From positions 336,001-400,000 of the forward strand of contig CAJNDS010001646.1 in the NCBI GenBank assembly GCA_905221605.1: DNA of 64,000 nt, written 5' to 3'. Both the position numbers and the translations under genes were made by a program. Numbering within the stretch: position 1 is the first letter of the stretch; each line of letters begins with the position of its first letter. Positions 22,224 to 35,010 of this stretch are shown here, one piece after another. This DNA is from Symbiodinium natans (lineage: Eukaryota > Sar > Dinophyceae > Suessiales > Symbiodiniaceae). The notes under the pieces are model-generated. The model had not been told where the DNA came from, did not search any database, and saw only the letters and a program-made list of their open reading frames with translations.

Positions 22224-24439
22224 CTGGAAGTCGTTCTGCAGGCCATGGCCCACGACGATCTTGCCGTCCAACCTGGTGCAGAGAGAGAGAGAGGCACAAA
22301 GAGAGAGAGAGAGAGAGAGAGAGAGACGGCACTTGCAAGAGCAGCACAGAGGCAAGGCTTTGGAGCTCGGGGGCTCGGGGCTACAGACGAACGATGGGCG
22401 CCAGGCATTTTGGCAGCTTCTGCTCGGGCATCATCTTCTGAGATGACCTCGGGGGGCGCGGTTGACAAGAGAAGCGTATCTTGGCAATCACGGGCGTGGA
22501 TGCTGGCAAACCCTCCGAAGGCCTTTCCAGACTCAGCAGCGAAGGCCGAACCCTAAACCCCCCAACCTCTCAGCTCCATTGAAAATTCACCCCGTTCCCC
22601 GCCCTAAACCCTATAAACCCTAAACCCGAAACCCAAACCCCTAAACCCTAAGCCCTCTAAACCCTGCGCCCTAAACCCTGCCCATAACACCCATCACACG
22701 GATCCCGGCCCCTGGTCGCTTGAAGGTCCCCGGAGTGATGCCCGTGATGTGCGTGCGAAAGTCCGTGACCTCTGCAAAGCTGCATGAGATCTGTAGGGTA
22801 TCTTGTTATTGGTGTATTCTGAGATTGTGATACGTATTTCTTATATTGCGATTAGTTTATTCTTATATTGGTGTTTCACATATTTTTGCATTTTGATACT
22901 TCTCATGCTCTATATTCTTATAGTAGTAGATAAATATATTTGAATATGATTCATTATATCATCAGATTCATATATGTTTATGCTACTATACTCTTATTTT
23001 ATGTTCTAATATTTCTACATTCTGCATTACTATCATACAGGAGGCCTCTCTTTGAGGGGCCTCCTCTGCAACTCAGCTGAACCGCGATAACACAGTTTTC
23101 TCATGCTGTTATAGTACAATACAATCATATACGTTATATTCTAAGAATATTTTTATATTAAGTACCATATACTGATAAAGCAACATAGCGAATTCCAGCC
23201 TAACTACCTTGCTTGCTCTGAGGGCTTAAGCTGTCACAAGGCTCCGGCAAACTCGCGAGGCCGCACAAACCTGGCCAGATTTCGAGTTTATGGTTTGGGG
23301 TTTAGGGCCACAATTAGGGCGTAGGGTTCAGGATTTAGAGGATCTTGGGCTTCGAGGGCTCATGGGGCTGCAACTTTGGGATAACTTGGAGCGAATGGCT
23401 TTCCCGAATTCTTGAGGCGATGTGCCGCTCTGTGCGCAGACTGCAATTGCGCATGGCTTCTCCATCTTTCCCGAAAAGCCTACCCAGACCCAGACACGAT
23501 TCTTCATGAGGCGCCACTTGCCGCACTAGCCAACGATGGGCTTTTCATTGCCTCTTTGCTGACAGCAAGCTCGCAACCAGACACCAGACAATAAACAAGA
23601 ATAACAGCTTGAAAGCACCAATTCCTGCTCGTCGTCGGCACCGATAATGCTGGGTCAAGGCAGAGGACGGACTCTGAAAACGGGGGCATGTTTTAGGAAA
23701 CACCTTTCAAAGCCCCTCGATCCCATGTCCCCAAGAGCTTCTGGGCCCTTGGCTTGTCCATGAGCACTTTGCCCTCTGAGTCGACCTAGGAAAGCAGCCC
23801 CTGAAGTTCGAACGGGTTGGCAACCGGGTGATCTTCCCATCGGGCTACTTCCCGCAATGGATGTCGTCCCTTGTGTATGTCAAAATGTGATGACCCTCTT
23901 GCTATAGCAGTTTGCACAGATGAAAACGCAAAATGCTAGTAGTATGGCCGGTACCAATGAATTCCCCGAAAGACCCAACCCTGGACCTGCAATTGCCAGA
24001 GCAACTCCCTGGACGGGTTCAGCCCCTGCAGCCAGACTCAGCCTTTTTTCACCCCCCTCTTCCCCTGCCCCCTCCCCCCCCTCCGAAGGCACTGCCTCCC
24101 TAGCAGCCCTAGCATCGCAGCCCAAGCTGCGATGGACACGCGGGCTAGAACGGAGCGCTTGCCACCCGGACCTGTGCGAGAAAGCAGAATTGCGTCCGGA
24201 CATGCGTCAACAAGCTTGTTGATAGGTCGTGGTCCAGGGTTTGGGTGCCGAAGGTCGCTGTGGGCATGCTGGAGGTCTGCAGATCCTTTCTCTCCTACCC
24301 CAATATCAAGTGTTGGAGTCACTGCAGGCAGGCTGCGAGAGGAAGAGCGGTGATGAATCGAATAGGCAACTTAGGCAACTTGTGCCTTAAAACTGAGGCG
24401 CACGCCGACACCAACCATCTCACAGTCGAGGGCCACCAC
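22224..24439 (-). CDS. REX4/ISG20-family DEDD 3'-5' RNA exonuclease, intron-split (partial)
   Basis: This nuclear/nucleolar family trims RNA ends with two metal ions held by acidic residues. Exons in reading order: 24439-24406 (ALDCEMVGV; Exo I motif with D and E), 24171-24131 (GPGGKRSVLARVSI), 23785-23754 (VDSEGKVLMDK), 23270-23252 (FVRPRE), 22769-22718 (VTDFRTHITGITP), 22437-22407 (DDARAEAAKM), 22272-22224 (LDGKIVVGHGLQNDF; Exo II motif with D). Lengths 34, 41, 32, 19, 52, 31 and 49 nt sum to 86 codons, and every junction keeps frame. Order and spacing match the family (VTDYRT..SGITP before VGH.L.ND). Introns begin GC at five sites and GA at one; the 23252 boundary is ambiguous because AG occurs at both ends. 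The N-terminus and the Exo III histidine exon were not found. No disabling change was seen. Confidence 0.85.
22275..22325. repeat. GA/CT microsatellite serving as intron polypyrimidine tract
   Basis: On the minus strand this is an interrupted CT run that ends GCACCAG directly before the Exo II exon of the REX4-like gene, exactly where a 3' splice site would need pyrimidines. Confidence 0.75.
22552..22680 (+). repeat. Telomere-like array inside a REX4 intron
   Basis: CCCTAAA units with CCCGAAA and CCCTATAAA variants, lying between the 22718 and 22437 exon borders. Confidence 0.85.
22800..23200. other. AT-rich island with an embedded GC-rich hairpin, intronic
   Basis: Composition switches sharply to AT-rich for about 400 bp inside a REX4 intron. 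At 23039-23065 a GC-rich 12-bp stem (AGGAGGCCTCTC / GAGGGGCCTCCT, one mismatch, 3-nt loop) interrupts it. No gene was seen. Confidence 0.7.
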
Positions 24440-27400
24440 CTCGGTTCAAGAACCCAGGGAAGTGGTTCACATGAGGTTACATTGCGCAAGTCCAACTCCA
24501 TATAAGACTATACACGTTTCATGAACTCCAGCTGCACATGGTGCGCAACATGCATTTTGGTGCGCCCTTTGCACGCCACTGTTGCCTCCACCATTCCTCT
24601 GCCCACAATTCCAAGACTGATCCAAGGATGCGATGTCACATAAGCAACCACGCCTTCAACGCTTTCATATCACTACTTTTGTGGTAGCTTCTTAGAAGAG
24701 AGAGAGAGAGAGAGGGAGAGAGACTTGCAAGGAGCCCAATGCGTTGCAAGATCACGGGCTTAGAGCATGATGGGAGAGAAAGACGACCCTGAGGCCGAAG
24801 CATTTGTCGCACACCCGGGTGGCCTGGAAGCTGTCGAATTTTGCAATCAGGGCGAGTTGCTTCCGACGATGCCACCTTCGGCAGACTTTCATTGTACTGT
24901 GGCAAACCCTAAAACCCTCAATGACGTGGACGCACCATTCATAGGCTTGTTAAGGGAGGGGGTTTGGGGTTTAGGGTTTAGGGAGGGGGTTGAGTAGTAG
25001 GGAGTACTAGGGAACCTTGGGTTACGTAGCCTCTTTGAACCCCCCTCCCTTTAAACCCTATAAACCATGGCAAAGCTTGATTCGGTCTGCTTGGGTAGAT
25101 GAACCTCAGCCTAAACACGAGACCCTAAAGCCTAAACTCCAAGAGCCCAAAGATCCCAGAATCCGAAAGCAGCGCCTGGGGGCCGCTGCTTCTCGTGCCT
25201 CGGGACCACCAGGGAAAGGCGGGCTTCTAAACGGGTTATAGGGTTTATAGGGTTTAGGGATGTTTAGGGTTGAAGACGAGTAGCAAGAGTGTCTGTCAGC
25301 AGGTTGAGGGTACAGGGCTCTTCTCAATACGTGGCTAAATACAGCGATGATAAGCAGAGGGGAGGAAGAGTACAGTCTCAGGCCTGTGTTGACACACACT
25401 GCTACTGGAAGCTGATTTCGTGGTGAGGTCAGAAGCATGAATGTGGAAATTCTGGTGGTCCTGACCTGTAGAAATGTAGAAGCTTGCTAAGCTTGCTCTG
25501 GACTCTGGAGATGCTCCTTGGACGACACGCTGAAGCCTGGTATTTCGACATCTACGTCAATACTGCACGGGCTCTGCCATCTTGTGTTCCGAAGAGTCTA
25601 AAGCCAATGACGCGGCTGTCATATCACAACAGTAAGCCCCGAATTCCCGGCGATCTGGTTTTCCCTGCCATGAACACAAAACCTTACTAGTAATATGAAG
25701 AATCTACTTGATGATGAAGGGCTGCTAGATCCCCAAGACCCCGAAGTCTCACGTGTAGCCGACTTATGGGTTTTTCAGTATTTGCTTTGGGTATTCTACG
25801 TATGAAGGGATTAATTACACAGGGGGATATAAGCCCTAAGCGCTAAACCCTGAACTCCGGATAACTCTCTGCGCCCAGGTATTGGAGGTGCCTTCGGCGC
25901 CAGCTCGGGGCGTCTCTCCACCAACCGCTTCCAGTTGTGGCTGACGAAGAACCTGCGAGGTTCTTTGCGATAGTACCATGGAATCTTGATTTATTTATTA
26001 TGCGCTCCTATCGGAACCAGCTCCAGTTGCGGATCCTGGGTAATTCAGCGTGCAAGGGTTAGCGACTTTAGTTTAAGTCCCTTTTAGGCTAGAAGTGGTT
26101 CGAGGCGTTCGGCCTTTGCGGCCTTCGCGAATCAGCGTATGGGAGGAAAGTGGAAAATGCTGAATGCTAGAATGGGATTTGGGACGGGACGGCATCACAT
26201 CTCTACAAATATAACAGGCACTTACAGTAGCCAGAAGATCCCGGGACAGGCCTCCCACCCTTAGTCGTAGGGTAGTTACATGGTCCTTTAATACATACCT
26301 TCCTTTAGACATACGTTCGCAGACGTCAATGGGAACCTATGAACCCCAAACTTTGCATCGGGCGCACTTGTGCGCAGGCTCCGGCTGCTTCGACTTGGCC
26401 GCCTGGCGAGCAAGACCGACCCGGAGAGAACCGCATATTGTGCCCCGGCAGTTCAGAGCGACTATATCGAGGTCGAAAGAACACAACACAGAGCTGCATC
26501 TTAACATCTCGACACACGTCGCGCCGGGGAGGTGGCTTTGGAGATGCCGCTGCTTTGTTGCCTTGCGAGGATCCCAGACCCCTGGGAGGATCCAAAGAGT
26601 AGATTTTCTTGAGGGTTCCTAAGAATGGCCCACTAGCAGTATAAGGTACTATTCGGGGGGGGGTCCTTACAGGGCTCTGGGATGCTGAGAGCTGCGGTGG
26701 GTCCAGCGAGGGTGTGTTGTTCTTAGGAAGCCCCCCCAAAACACCCCCCCAAAAGTCGGCTTCCCTACTTTCTCTCCTTCGGATCTCAACCATGCTGGGC
26801 CACTCTGGCCTTGCTTTTTTTGGGAGTGGGGGGCAGGGGGGGGGCGGGGGGGGGCGGGGGGGGGGCGGGGGAGTTCCCTCTAGGCCCATACGGATGGACA
26901 GCCGGCCCTCAGCAATCGGCCGAGGACTCAGGCGCTGGCTTCTGCCGAGCTTTGGCATCCTGTCACTGACAAAAAAACACAGGGTTTAGCGTTTAGGGTT
27001 TAGGGCTCAGGGCTTAGGGTTTAGGGCAGCTTCTGATCCTCATCAAGATGCCGCCAGCTGCCTCTTGAGGAAGTCTCCGTCGTTACTCCGAGGCGGCTCC
27101 ATTAGATTCGAAACCCTAGGCCTGCTGATCAAGGCTTGCATAACCCCAAAGATCTTGGGCCCTCAAAACCCCAGGCCTTAGGGTAACAGCGAGTCTAATG
27201 CAGTATTCTCGAGTTTCTCCTACAGAAACTCCAAAGCTTCTCTGCCACCCTGTCCCCCCTCCCGGGCCTTCTTCAAGACTTTCAGCACATCTTTGCTTCC
27301 CATGAAGCCGACCAGAAGGGTTCCGCAAGGCTTCCAGGACTTCTACTTTGGGGCAGGTATCATGCTGCTGGGGATTAGCCAGAAGGCACGCAATACCTGA

Positions 27401-28143
27401 GTCGGGACCTGAATGCGCCTGAAGGCATGATTGCAGCCATGAGCTTCGTTTCAGCTGTTGGACCTGCGGTTAATTTCACCGGGCTTTGAGCCGCGGTGTG
27501 CTGGAATCGATGCTACTAAGCCTTTAAGCTGCGATGGGTCGGAGGCTCCGACACCTGGAGAAACCGGATGCGGGGCTTGTGGCTAAGCTGAGACCTGGGA
27601 GGGCTTCGGGTTCTTGGCTTCTGACCTGGAACTCATCAACCTTTGGCCGTGCTGGTCGGGGGGTCGCACCAGCTGCGCAATGGCGGGACAGGCCTGGCAT
27701 CTGCAAAAAAACAGAACTCTGCTCTCACAGACCTTTGTAGGACCCGAAACCCTACCCGGAACCAACCAGGCTTGTGAAGGCGCACTGCCAATATCGTGTC
27801 AAACCCTAAACCCAAGCCTAGACAATAGAGCCTAGAGCCACTCAGTCAACCTTACCAGGTTTAGGGTTATAGGGTTTAGGGTTTGGGGCTTAACCCATAA
27901 CGCCAGTTCATTCCATCTACAAGCGACGTCCTGACACACCCAGGCCTCCACTTGACTGGACGTGGAACCTGCGGATTTAGGATTCAGATTTACTTAGGGT
28001 TTAGGGTTTAGGGTCTAGGGTTTGCTAGTTTAGTTGCTGTGGCTGCAAGCGATTGGCAGGAATTCCCACATTGCCGGGGCACCGGTGTGCGAAGCGGGCA
28101 GTACATGAGCCGCGGCAGCGACGCTCCGTTTGCTGGCTTTATT
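24440..28143. other. No recognised gene; repeats and possible upstream REX4 exons
   Basis: Contains an AG microsatellite (24691-24722), telomere-like motifs (24950-24990, 25235-25275, 26985-27025, 27860-27890, 27990-28022), a family E unit at 26584 and G-rich runs at 26826-26872. A minus-strand open block near 24880-24790 is protein-like (RRKQLALIAKFDSF) and might belong to the N-terminal part of the REX4-like gene; this is not established. Confidence 0.45.
26584..26670. mobile_element. MITE-like element, family E
   Basis: Starts GGGAGGATCCAAAGAGTAGA and carries GGTTCCTAAGAATGGCCCAC, matching the 17945 copy. The right end is disrupted by a G run. Confidence 0.5.
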
Positions 28144-28804
28144 CTACTTATATGAGGAATGACCAGTTCCACCATCGATCCTCTGCCGTTTCAAGGCCTC
28201 CCAGTCCAGAGGGGTGACTGGCAGCATGTTGACTACCGTCGAAGAGCCAACTTCGCAGTAGAGGCCCTCATTTCCGAGACTTTTTCTCAGATTCCCGGAC
28301 CGATACCTCGTGCCGCCTGAAAAAGCACAGGCCGCCTGGCCCGAACCCGACACAGGCACGCCGTGGCCTTTGAAGCACAATTCAAGCCAAGGGGCCTCGT
28401 ACTGAGCAGCCGAGCGGGGGGGCCATGGCGCCACATGATGCCTAAGCAAGTTGGCCACTAATCCCTGGAACTTTGGCTGGAACATCCGAAAGGCGACGCC
28501 GCGATGAATGCTCGGGAGCACCACAGATTCCGGCTGTGTAGCTTCAGGCTAACGAGTCAAGGATCGACACGTGATGGCACTACTGTAGAAGCCTTTCATA
28601 TGGGGCTCTGTGCTCACACTTCTTTCCCAGGTGCAAGGTGCCCCTTCTTTTCGGTTTGAACCCAAAGAGTAGCTCGCGGAGCATCCTCGGAGTGAAGTCG
28701 CAGTTGACATTGTGGAGTGTCCTCACCGAGCGACCGCGTGTTTTTTGCAGACTTCGGCGCCGACTTGGGGCGATCCCTTGTGTGCCTTTTTGTTGCTTGC
28801 TCAA
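28144..28804 (-). CDS. Weak candidate: Mei2-like RNA-binding protein fragments
   Basis: Two minus-strand open blocks lie in order. The upstream block (about 28770-28690) reads TLHNVNCDFTPRMLRELL, resembling the first strand and helix of the Mei2 C-terminal RRM (vmLrNiPn.yt.dmLle.l). The downstream block (28524-28144) reads FQGLVANLLRHHVA and later EAPWLELCFKGHGVPV, resembling the segment after that RRM. The central RRM strands expected between them were not found. Both blocks have protein-like composition. The similarity is suggestive only; an unrelated protein or a decayed copy is equally possible. Confidence 0.27.
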
Positions 28805-30699
28805 CCCCCGCCGTGCCCCGCTCTTGAGAGTCCTGAAGCATCCTTAAGCGGACCCCAAACCCTGTCAGAGAGAACACTTTTGCCCGCGGTCACAAATCTG
28901 CCAGACTTTGCGAGAGGGGTTTCTTCGAGGCTGTGTCCCCCAGCTGCAGCCGAGACTTCGCCTCGCTTTTTGGTGCGACACTCCCTGCACTTGCATTGGA
29001 ATGATTCTACTGACCATCTGCCACGTTCAACGGGGGGACGCAACCCAAAGAAGCCCGTTCTGACGGAATGCTTCATGTCATTCTCATTCTCCCTGGCTCT
29101 TCTTGACTGACCCGACACACGGCGGGAGCAAGGGCCGCCTGGACTTTCAATGCCTAAGTCCGACGCTTCCAATGCAATCGACGCCAACAAGCAGCACCCT
29201 GAAACACCTTTGTGTAGTTCCCCAAACGGGGCATGTCTCCAAAACAGAGCGGGCTCCCCAATATGCCCCCTAGCAGACTCACACTTCTTATAGGACCTGA
29301 CCCCTTCCCCCTTCCCGGAACAAAGAAAAAGAGGGGGTCCCCAACTTGTGAGCTGCAATAGCTTCAGTTTAGTGGCCGGGTGTGTCTGGTTTCTCTAGAA
29401 GGTGCCTGTGCATGTGTTGGGTGAAGGACAGCGGCATACTTCCCAAGAGCACCGCCCAATTCAGGCTCGACTGCGAAGTTCAGAGCCCTGGAGTTGTTTG
29501 GCGCGCAGGTCTTCCTCTTCCCTTGAGGCTTCGATGGAGTTTTGCTGGCCCAACACTCCTTTTGGGCGTGCTCTCGTGGTTCTAGGGCTTGCCACTCATC
29601 ACTCTTTAAACGGTCTATGGGTAATCTCTCAGAGTCTCAATGTTTGCCACCCGTCACTCCTGCAGGGCACAGTTCGCGCCGGCCTACTGTAAAGGGTTAA
29701 CGGTTAGTTTGCCATCTCGAGGCTCAACTTTTCCTGCATTGTCCAATCAGCCCTTTGCGAGCCTGGGCTGTTTAAGGGGGGGGGGGGTGGGAATGCATGG
29801 CGCGAGCTTCCAATCTTCCCATCTTGAACCCGTCGTACATGGTCTTGTGTTTTCATGTGCGCAGGTGTCTGCCACTTGCTGATGAAGAGAATCACAGCGT
29901 CATAGTGGGTGTTTTGCACGAAGCTTGATGTGAGCAGCTGTCTCTGGGTTTGTTCGTTATGTAGTTGTTCCATGCTGACAGGTAACACCATGCCATTTGC
30001 AACTTGTTTCTTATGGAATTTTGGACTGGTACAGGTTGACTGCACTGCAGCGCACAAGAATGCACAGCAAAAAACATAAGCTCCAAGAGTTCTGCCCTGA
30101 CAGTATGGTCTTATTGTCACGTCAAAGATGCCCACACCGTTCATTTAAAAAAACACGATGGCTGTTTGAATGGACCCTGCTATTCCCCCCTCTCCCCCCC
30201 TCCCCCCCCGCATCCCAAAAGAGATGAAGGAACCACAAGCAACAACACACCACGCACATGGCAATTCGAAGCTCCTTTGGATTTCCTATGGGTTTGCCGG
30301 TTGAACCCTGGTGCGAAAGATACATTCCCTAAATGAGACGCCTCTCTTAAGCCCCAAGACTTTAGGGTTGAGGGTTTAGGGTAGGGGTTAGGGCCTACTT
30401 CTAATATTTATAATGCCAGCATGTTAGGGGCTGCGGTCACTCAAGCCAGACAAGAGCTTTGCTGCACCGGAGAAGCCATCCGAGAAAGGGACATCCGAAG
30501 CCGCAGGGGAGCTTCGAGTTCGCAAGACGTGGGGCTTCGGGATCGGGGTGTCGACAGGGACTTTAGAAGCCCTAAACCCAAAACCCAAAACCCGAAACCC
30601 TAAGCCCAAAAAACCGTAAAAGCCCTAAGCCCTACTTAAGGCTCTGAAGGGGATTGGTGTCTAGAGTCTAGTCTGAGTCTCTCAGGTCCTCCGAGCGGG

Positions 30700-31096
30700 C
30701 AGTACTTGGAGGTTCATGGTACTTATCAACCAATTATAACTGTACTTACAACCCACTTATGAGCGCAGTTATAAGTACAATCATCTTACTTGGAACATCC
30801 CCACCTTAGGGATTTGGATTTGACGGGGAGTCTCTGGGGTTGGGCACTCCAGGGAAGCCTCTGAGGTTGGGCTCTGGGGTTGGGCACTCCAGGGAGTCAC
30901 TGGGGTTGGGCAGTTGGGCATTTCAGGGAGTCTCTGGGGTTGGGCATTCAGAAGAGTTGAGTTTAAAATCTACCAACCCCACACCGAAGGTGGAGAATTA
31001 CCTACACCCCAACCCTAAACCCTAAATCCTAAACCCTAATAAGGCCCTCATAAGTACAGTTATAATTGGTTAATAAGTACCATGAACCTCCCAGTA
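30700..31096. mobile_element. Family D inverted-repeat element with an internal minisatellite
   Basis: The left end runs GTACTTGGAGGTTCATGGTA into ATTATAACTGTACTTA. The right end is the inverse (AGTACAGTTATAATTGGTTA, then CATGAACCTCC). Inside, a roughly 30-bp GGGGTTGGGCACTCCAGGGA unit repeats about four times (30836-30955). A compact copy is at 53826-53977. Confidence 0.65.
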
Positions 31097-33331
31097 GGCA
31101 GCTGCAGCTGCGACACAGGCGCTGTTGTGGAGCGCAACTCAACGGACAAGGACTCATTTATAGGGTCCTTAAGGGGTTTAGGGTGCGTTTAGGGTTTAGG
31201 GTTGAGGGTTTAGGGTTTAGGGTTCAAGGGGGGTATGTAACCCAAGGTTCCCTAATACTCCCTACTGCTCCCTAAGCTTCTTTAAGGTTCCCTAGGTACC
31301 TACCCCGGTTGGCTTTGGGACTCGGGCAACTAGGGACCGGCCATGTTGCATTCTAAAGGGGAAAAAACCTCTTTAAATATTATTCATTCTTTACAGCCTT
31401 TTGCATACCATTTTATGTGGGCTTTTTGGAGATTCCGCAAGGTTAAACAGGCGGTTGGGGACTCGAGGGTGGGTTCTTACTGTGGGTCTCAAGGTTTACG
31501 TCGTGCCTGGCGGCTTTTTCGCCAAAAGCTCAGCTCCCCCTCAAGAAATCGGGAACATCAGCTTGGTCGCCGTGCGCCTTGCTTGTGTTGGGGTATGAAC
31601 AGTCATGTGGGCTGCCTTCACGATGCGAGAAACTCGAGACCTGAATCCTTAACCGTCCAATTTTGGGAACGTCTTCCAAGCGCAAATGATATCCTAAACT
31701 CGAAGGATTGGTTCGCTGTTCACTTCCGAGATAGGAACACTGAGTCCTATGATTTTCAATGATTTCCGGCTTTTACACCAGGAGTATTTCTGCTCATAGC
31801 TGGCTTCCTTTAGTGAGCAGATTCTGCTCAGGACGAAGACAGCTGGGCTTCTCTCCGCATCTGGAGCCCCCGAACTTCCAGCTGTCATGCGTTGCAGAGC
31901 CCCTGACTGTGGGTACCGAAAGTTCCATAAGCCTTTTCGGAAGACCCTTGAGCCCCAAACTCGGAGAAAAGCTCTGCTGGACCCCTGGGAGGTGCTTGCA
32001 AGGCATGGAAAATGGCGCAAGCAACCCTGGCGCCGGAACTTCCCCCCGGAAGCTAAGTGTGTCGAGATTCTCTTGGGGCTGTTTTTGTGACTTGAGGGTT
32101 CGTGGCTGGCATTGCTACGTTGGTCAGGGCATTTGGGATTCTTGAAGCTGTCCGGTACTGAGCAATTACGGGGGTAGGGTGTAGGGTTTAGGGTTTAGGG
32201 CTTAGGGTTTAGGGTTTGGGGTTTGGGGTTTGGGGTTTAGGGCTTAGGGTTTCAGAAGAAGCACCTGGGATCTCTTAGCGGGGACCAGTGGGGAGATGAT
32301 CCGGCTTCGGGGTCCCCTCTGGACTTTTCTGGCCTCTCCCAGTAGCCTCCGGTGGCCACGCGGCCCTCACATCTGCTTCTTTGGGGTTTAGGCTTTAGGT
32401 TTTAGGGTTTTGCAGTTTAGCTGGGGCCGAACTACTTCTTTTAATGGGTGTCTATCGTGAGAACATGGGTATGGAAACACCTTTGAAATTCCTAGACACC
32501 AGATTTGAAAAGGGATGATGTCGACGACATCAAATTACAGGGATTGCAGCGCACATCCCGCACTTGGGGGCAGTGCGAGTCAGGGGAGGCCAGCAGGCTC
32601 CCAAGTGCTGTCAAGACATCGGATGCTTAGGGTTTAGGGTAGAGGGTTTAGGGGTTGGGGCCCATCACAGCTTGAACAGGATGATAGGGGTTCATCGGGT
32701 TCACTGTGTGTACGGCCTTGCATCAAACCCTGAAAAGGTCCCTGTGCCCTGGGTTTTTGAGGGTTCTGTAGGTGCTTTGTCCATGGATTTTAAACGGTGT
32801 CCGCGTGGCCACGTCGTGCTTTGCCTGCCTTTCGCCGAAAGCGATGGAGTGAGCACCCCTCGACTGGCTCAGATGACCTGCCTGGGAATCTCGAAAGTTG
32901 TATTGACATCGGAACTGCCAAGAGCCCTCCAAAACTCGAAATCCTTAACAGGCTATGGCGCTAGGGCCGCTGAAGTCTTCTAGGGAGTGCTTGAGAGCGA
33001 GGTGGATGAGAAACTTCCGTGTCTCAGGCCTTTGCATGTCTCTCTCTGCTTGGAGCATGTGCGTTTGGTAAGCAGATATTTCTTAACATATGAATATGGC
33101 AGAGTGCATTGCTGAATTCCCCCCAAAAACCTCTACTACGCACTCACGTTGCTTCTGTCCTGCAAGTCTCGTACAGAAAAAGCTGTGAACGGGATCGCAA
33201 GGAAGGGCAGGGACTTCTCACTCCCTCCGCGTGCCAATCAATCTGTCAAGCCATGTGCGGGTCTGGAAAGCAATGTTGCGTAGTCGCAAGAGAAGCACCC
33301 CAGGTCCTGTGGGACAGGTATCAAGCCTTGC

Positions 33332-33420
33332 TTGGGACTTCTACTAACAGTCCTGAATAGGGATTCGAATAGGGGGTACTATAATCCCTATTGAGGACTG
33401 TTAGTATAAGGGGGAACATC
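33332..33420. mobile_element. MITE-like hairpin, family C
   Basis: Arm 33343-33365 (ACTAACAGTCCTGAATAGGG) is complementary to 33383-33405 with one mismatch in 23. The outer end reads TATAAGGGGGAACATC. Confidence 0.7.
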
Positions 33421-34920
33421 CCCAAGCCTTGATCTAGGGCCGTGCTTGGGTGGCTTGAGATGTGCACCACAACCCCCGGGGTATGGCCACTGAAGGCGTG
33501 ACTCTGCCGGAGAAGGGCATCGGTGCACTTCGAGCGCAGGGCGGCTGCGACTTCAAAACGCAACATGGAAGAGCAACAGGAGTGTTTGCAAAATATTGGC
33601 AGCAGTAGCAACACGAACGACGCTGATCGCATGATTACATGAATACTTATGCCATAAAAAACACAACTAATACTAATAACCCAATAGCGACAGTGGCATT
33701 GCAGCAAGAATAACATGAAGAACACGAATGAAGCCAATAGCAATACTGACAATACTGACAGACGTACCACCAGTGATCATGATAACGACCTAATAAACCC
33801 TTCACCCCTAAAGCCCAAATCATGCTCGCGCAAGGGAGGGACCGCACACTGGCTGGAGAGTGCACCAACATGCCACAAGCACTGGCATGGCATAAAGAAC
33901 TCAAGGTTGGAAGAACCGGCTTTTGAGAACCCGAAGCCCCGCTACCAGGCGCCGGAAAAGCCAAGATGATCCAAGCAGTCCTCGTGCTGTCCACGGAACC
34001 TTTAGCAAGATTAGGGTTTAGGGGCTAGTGTTGCTCACCTTCCACACCCGCTACGCAAGAGAACAAGGGGAAGCCCTGAGCATCCAAGCTACTTCGCGAG
34101 GGCCCTATTTGCGGCCCAAAACTGCAAGTTCGCACACTTCTCCAACATAGTTGAAGCCTTGGAAGGGCGATGAACCCTGATGGCCCTGGTAGCCCTATTC
34201 AATAAACCCTCTAAACCCCACGCAATACCTCTAAACCCTACATACCATCAAGCCACCCTATGAAGCCTACCACCTCTTCAACTCGCAACAACTAATGTCT
34301 TGCTTTGGTTTGGTGATTGGTTCCTCGAACCTTCGAAGCCGACAGCACTGCAGGTGTCGCTGCTTCCCTGTTTGTACACAAAACCCCTCATGTGCTGCAC
34401 ACTAATTTGGGAAAAGGTTCAATTCATAAAGCCTTGTGGTGCTGCTCTGCTTGTGAGGACTGGTTTGGGAGGCAAAGGGTTCGGGATGCAGCTGACCTGT
34501 CAACACTCTTGTGCCGCCGTGCAGGTGAAACCATCGAATTCGCTGGTTGCGCTCCCTCCCTCCTTCATTCGAAGCAAACTTGTGTTAGCGACATGGGCCC
34601 TAAGTCTTATAAGCAGCGGCTCCACAGCTTCCAACTCCCCAATAGCCTGGCTTCTGGCAAGGCTAGAAAACCAAGACCATTCGCATACGCCCTGCACGTT
34701 GAATAGTGCAAGACGTGAAAAGCAAGATCTTACTTCATGTTCCCATTTGCCTTGGAGGAACCGTGGGTGTTGGCCACCCTTGAGCAACCTGCTGGATGTT
34801 TCGAGGCTCTCCAATCGCACAAACAAAGGCGCGTTTCGCCAATGTGCAAACGCCCGCTCTGGCACAAACCGCAGTGTGCAGGTGCGGCCTTGGCAAGGAC
34901 GAAGTCCGGAAAGCATGTCC

Positions 34921-35010
34921 CCATTGGGATGTTCCTCCTTATACTAACACTCCTCCCGAGTATAATCCCTATTAAGGATTGTCAGTATAAGGGGGAACGT
35001 CCCAATGTCC
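34921..35010. mobile_element. MITE-like element, family C
   Basis: Starts CATTGGGATGTTCCTCCTTA and ends with the inverse TAAGGGGGAACGTCCCAATG. The core is CCCTATTAAGGATTGT. Inverted arms of about 30 bp are imperfect by a few bases. Confidence 0.7.

Noticed and set aside
24790-24880. Minus-strand RVCDKCFGL, resembling the end of a FYVE zinc finger
   Set aside because: Only one CxxC is present, the preceding finger is absent, and the splice borders are unclear; it may instead belong to an upstream exon of the neighbouring gene.
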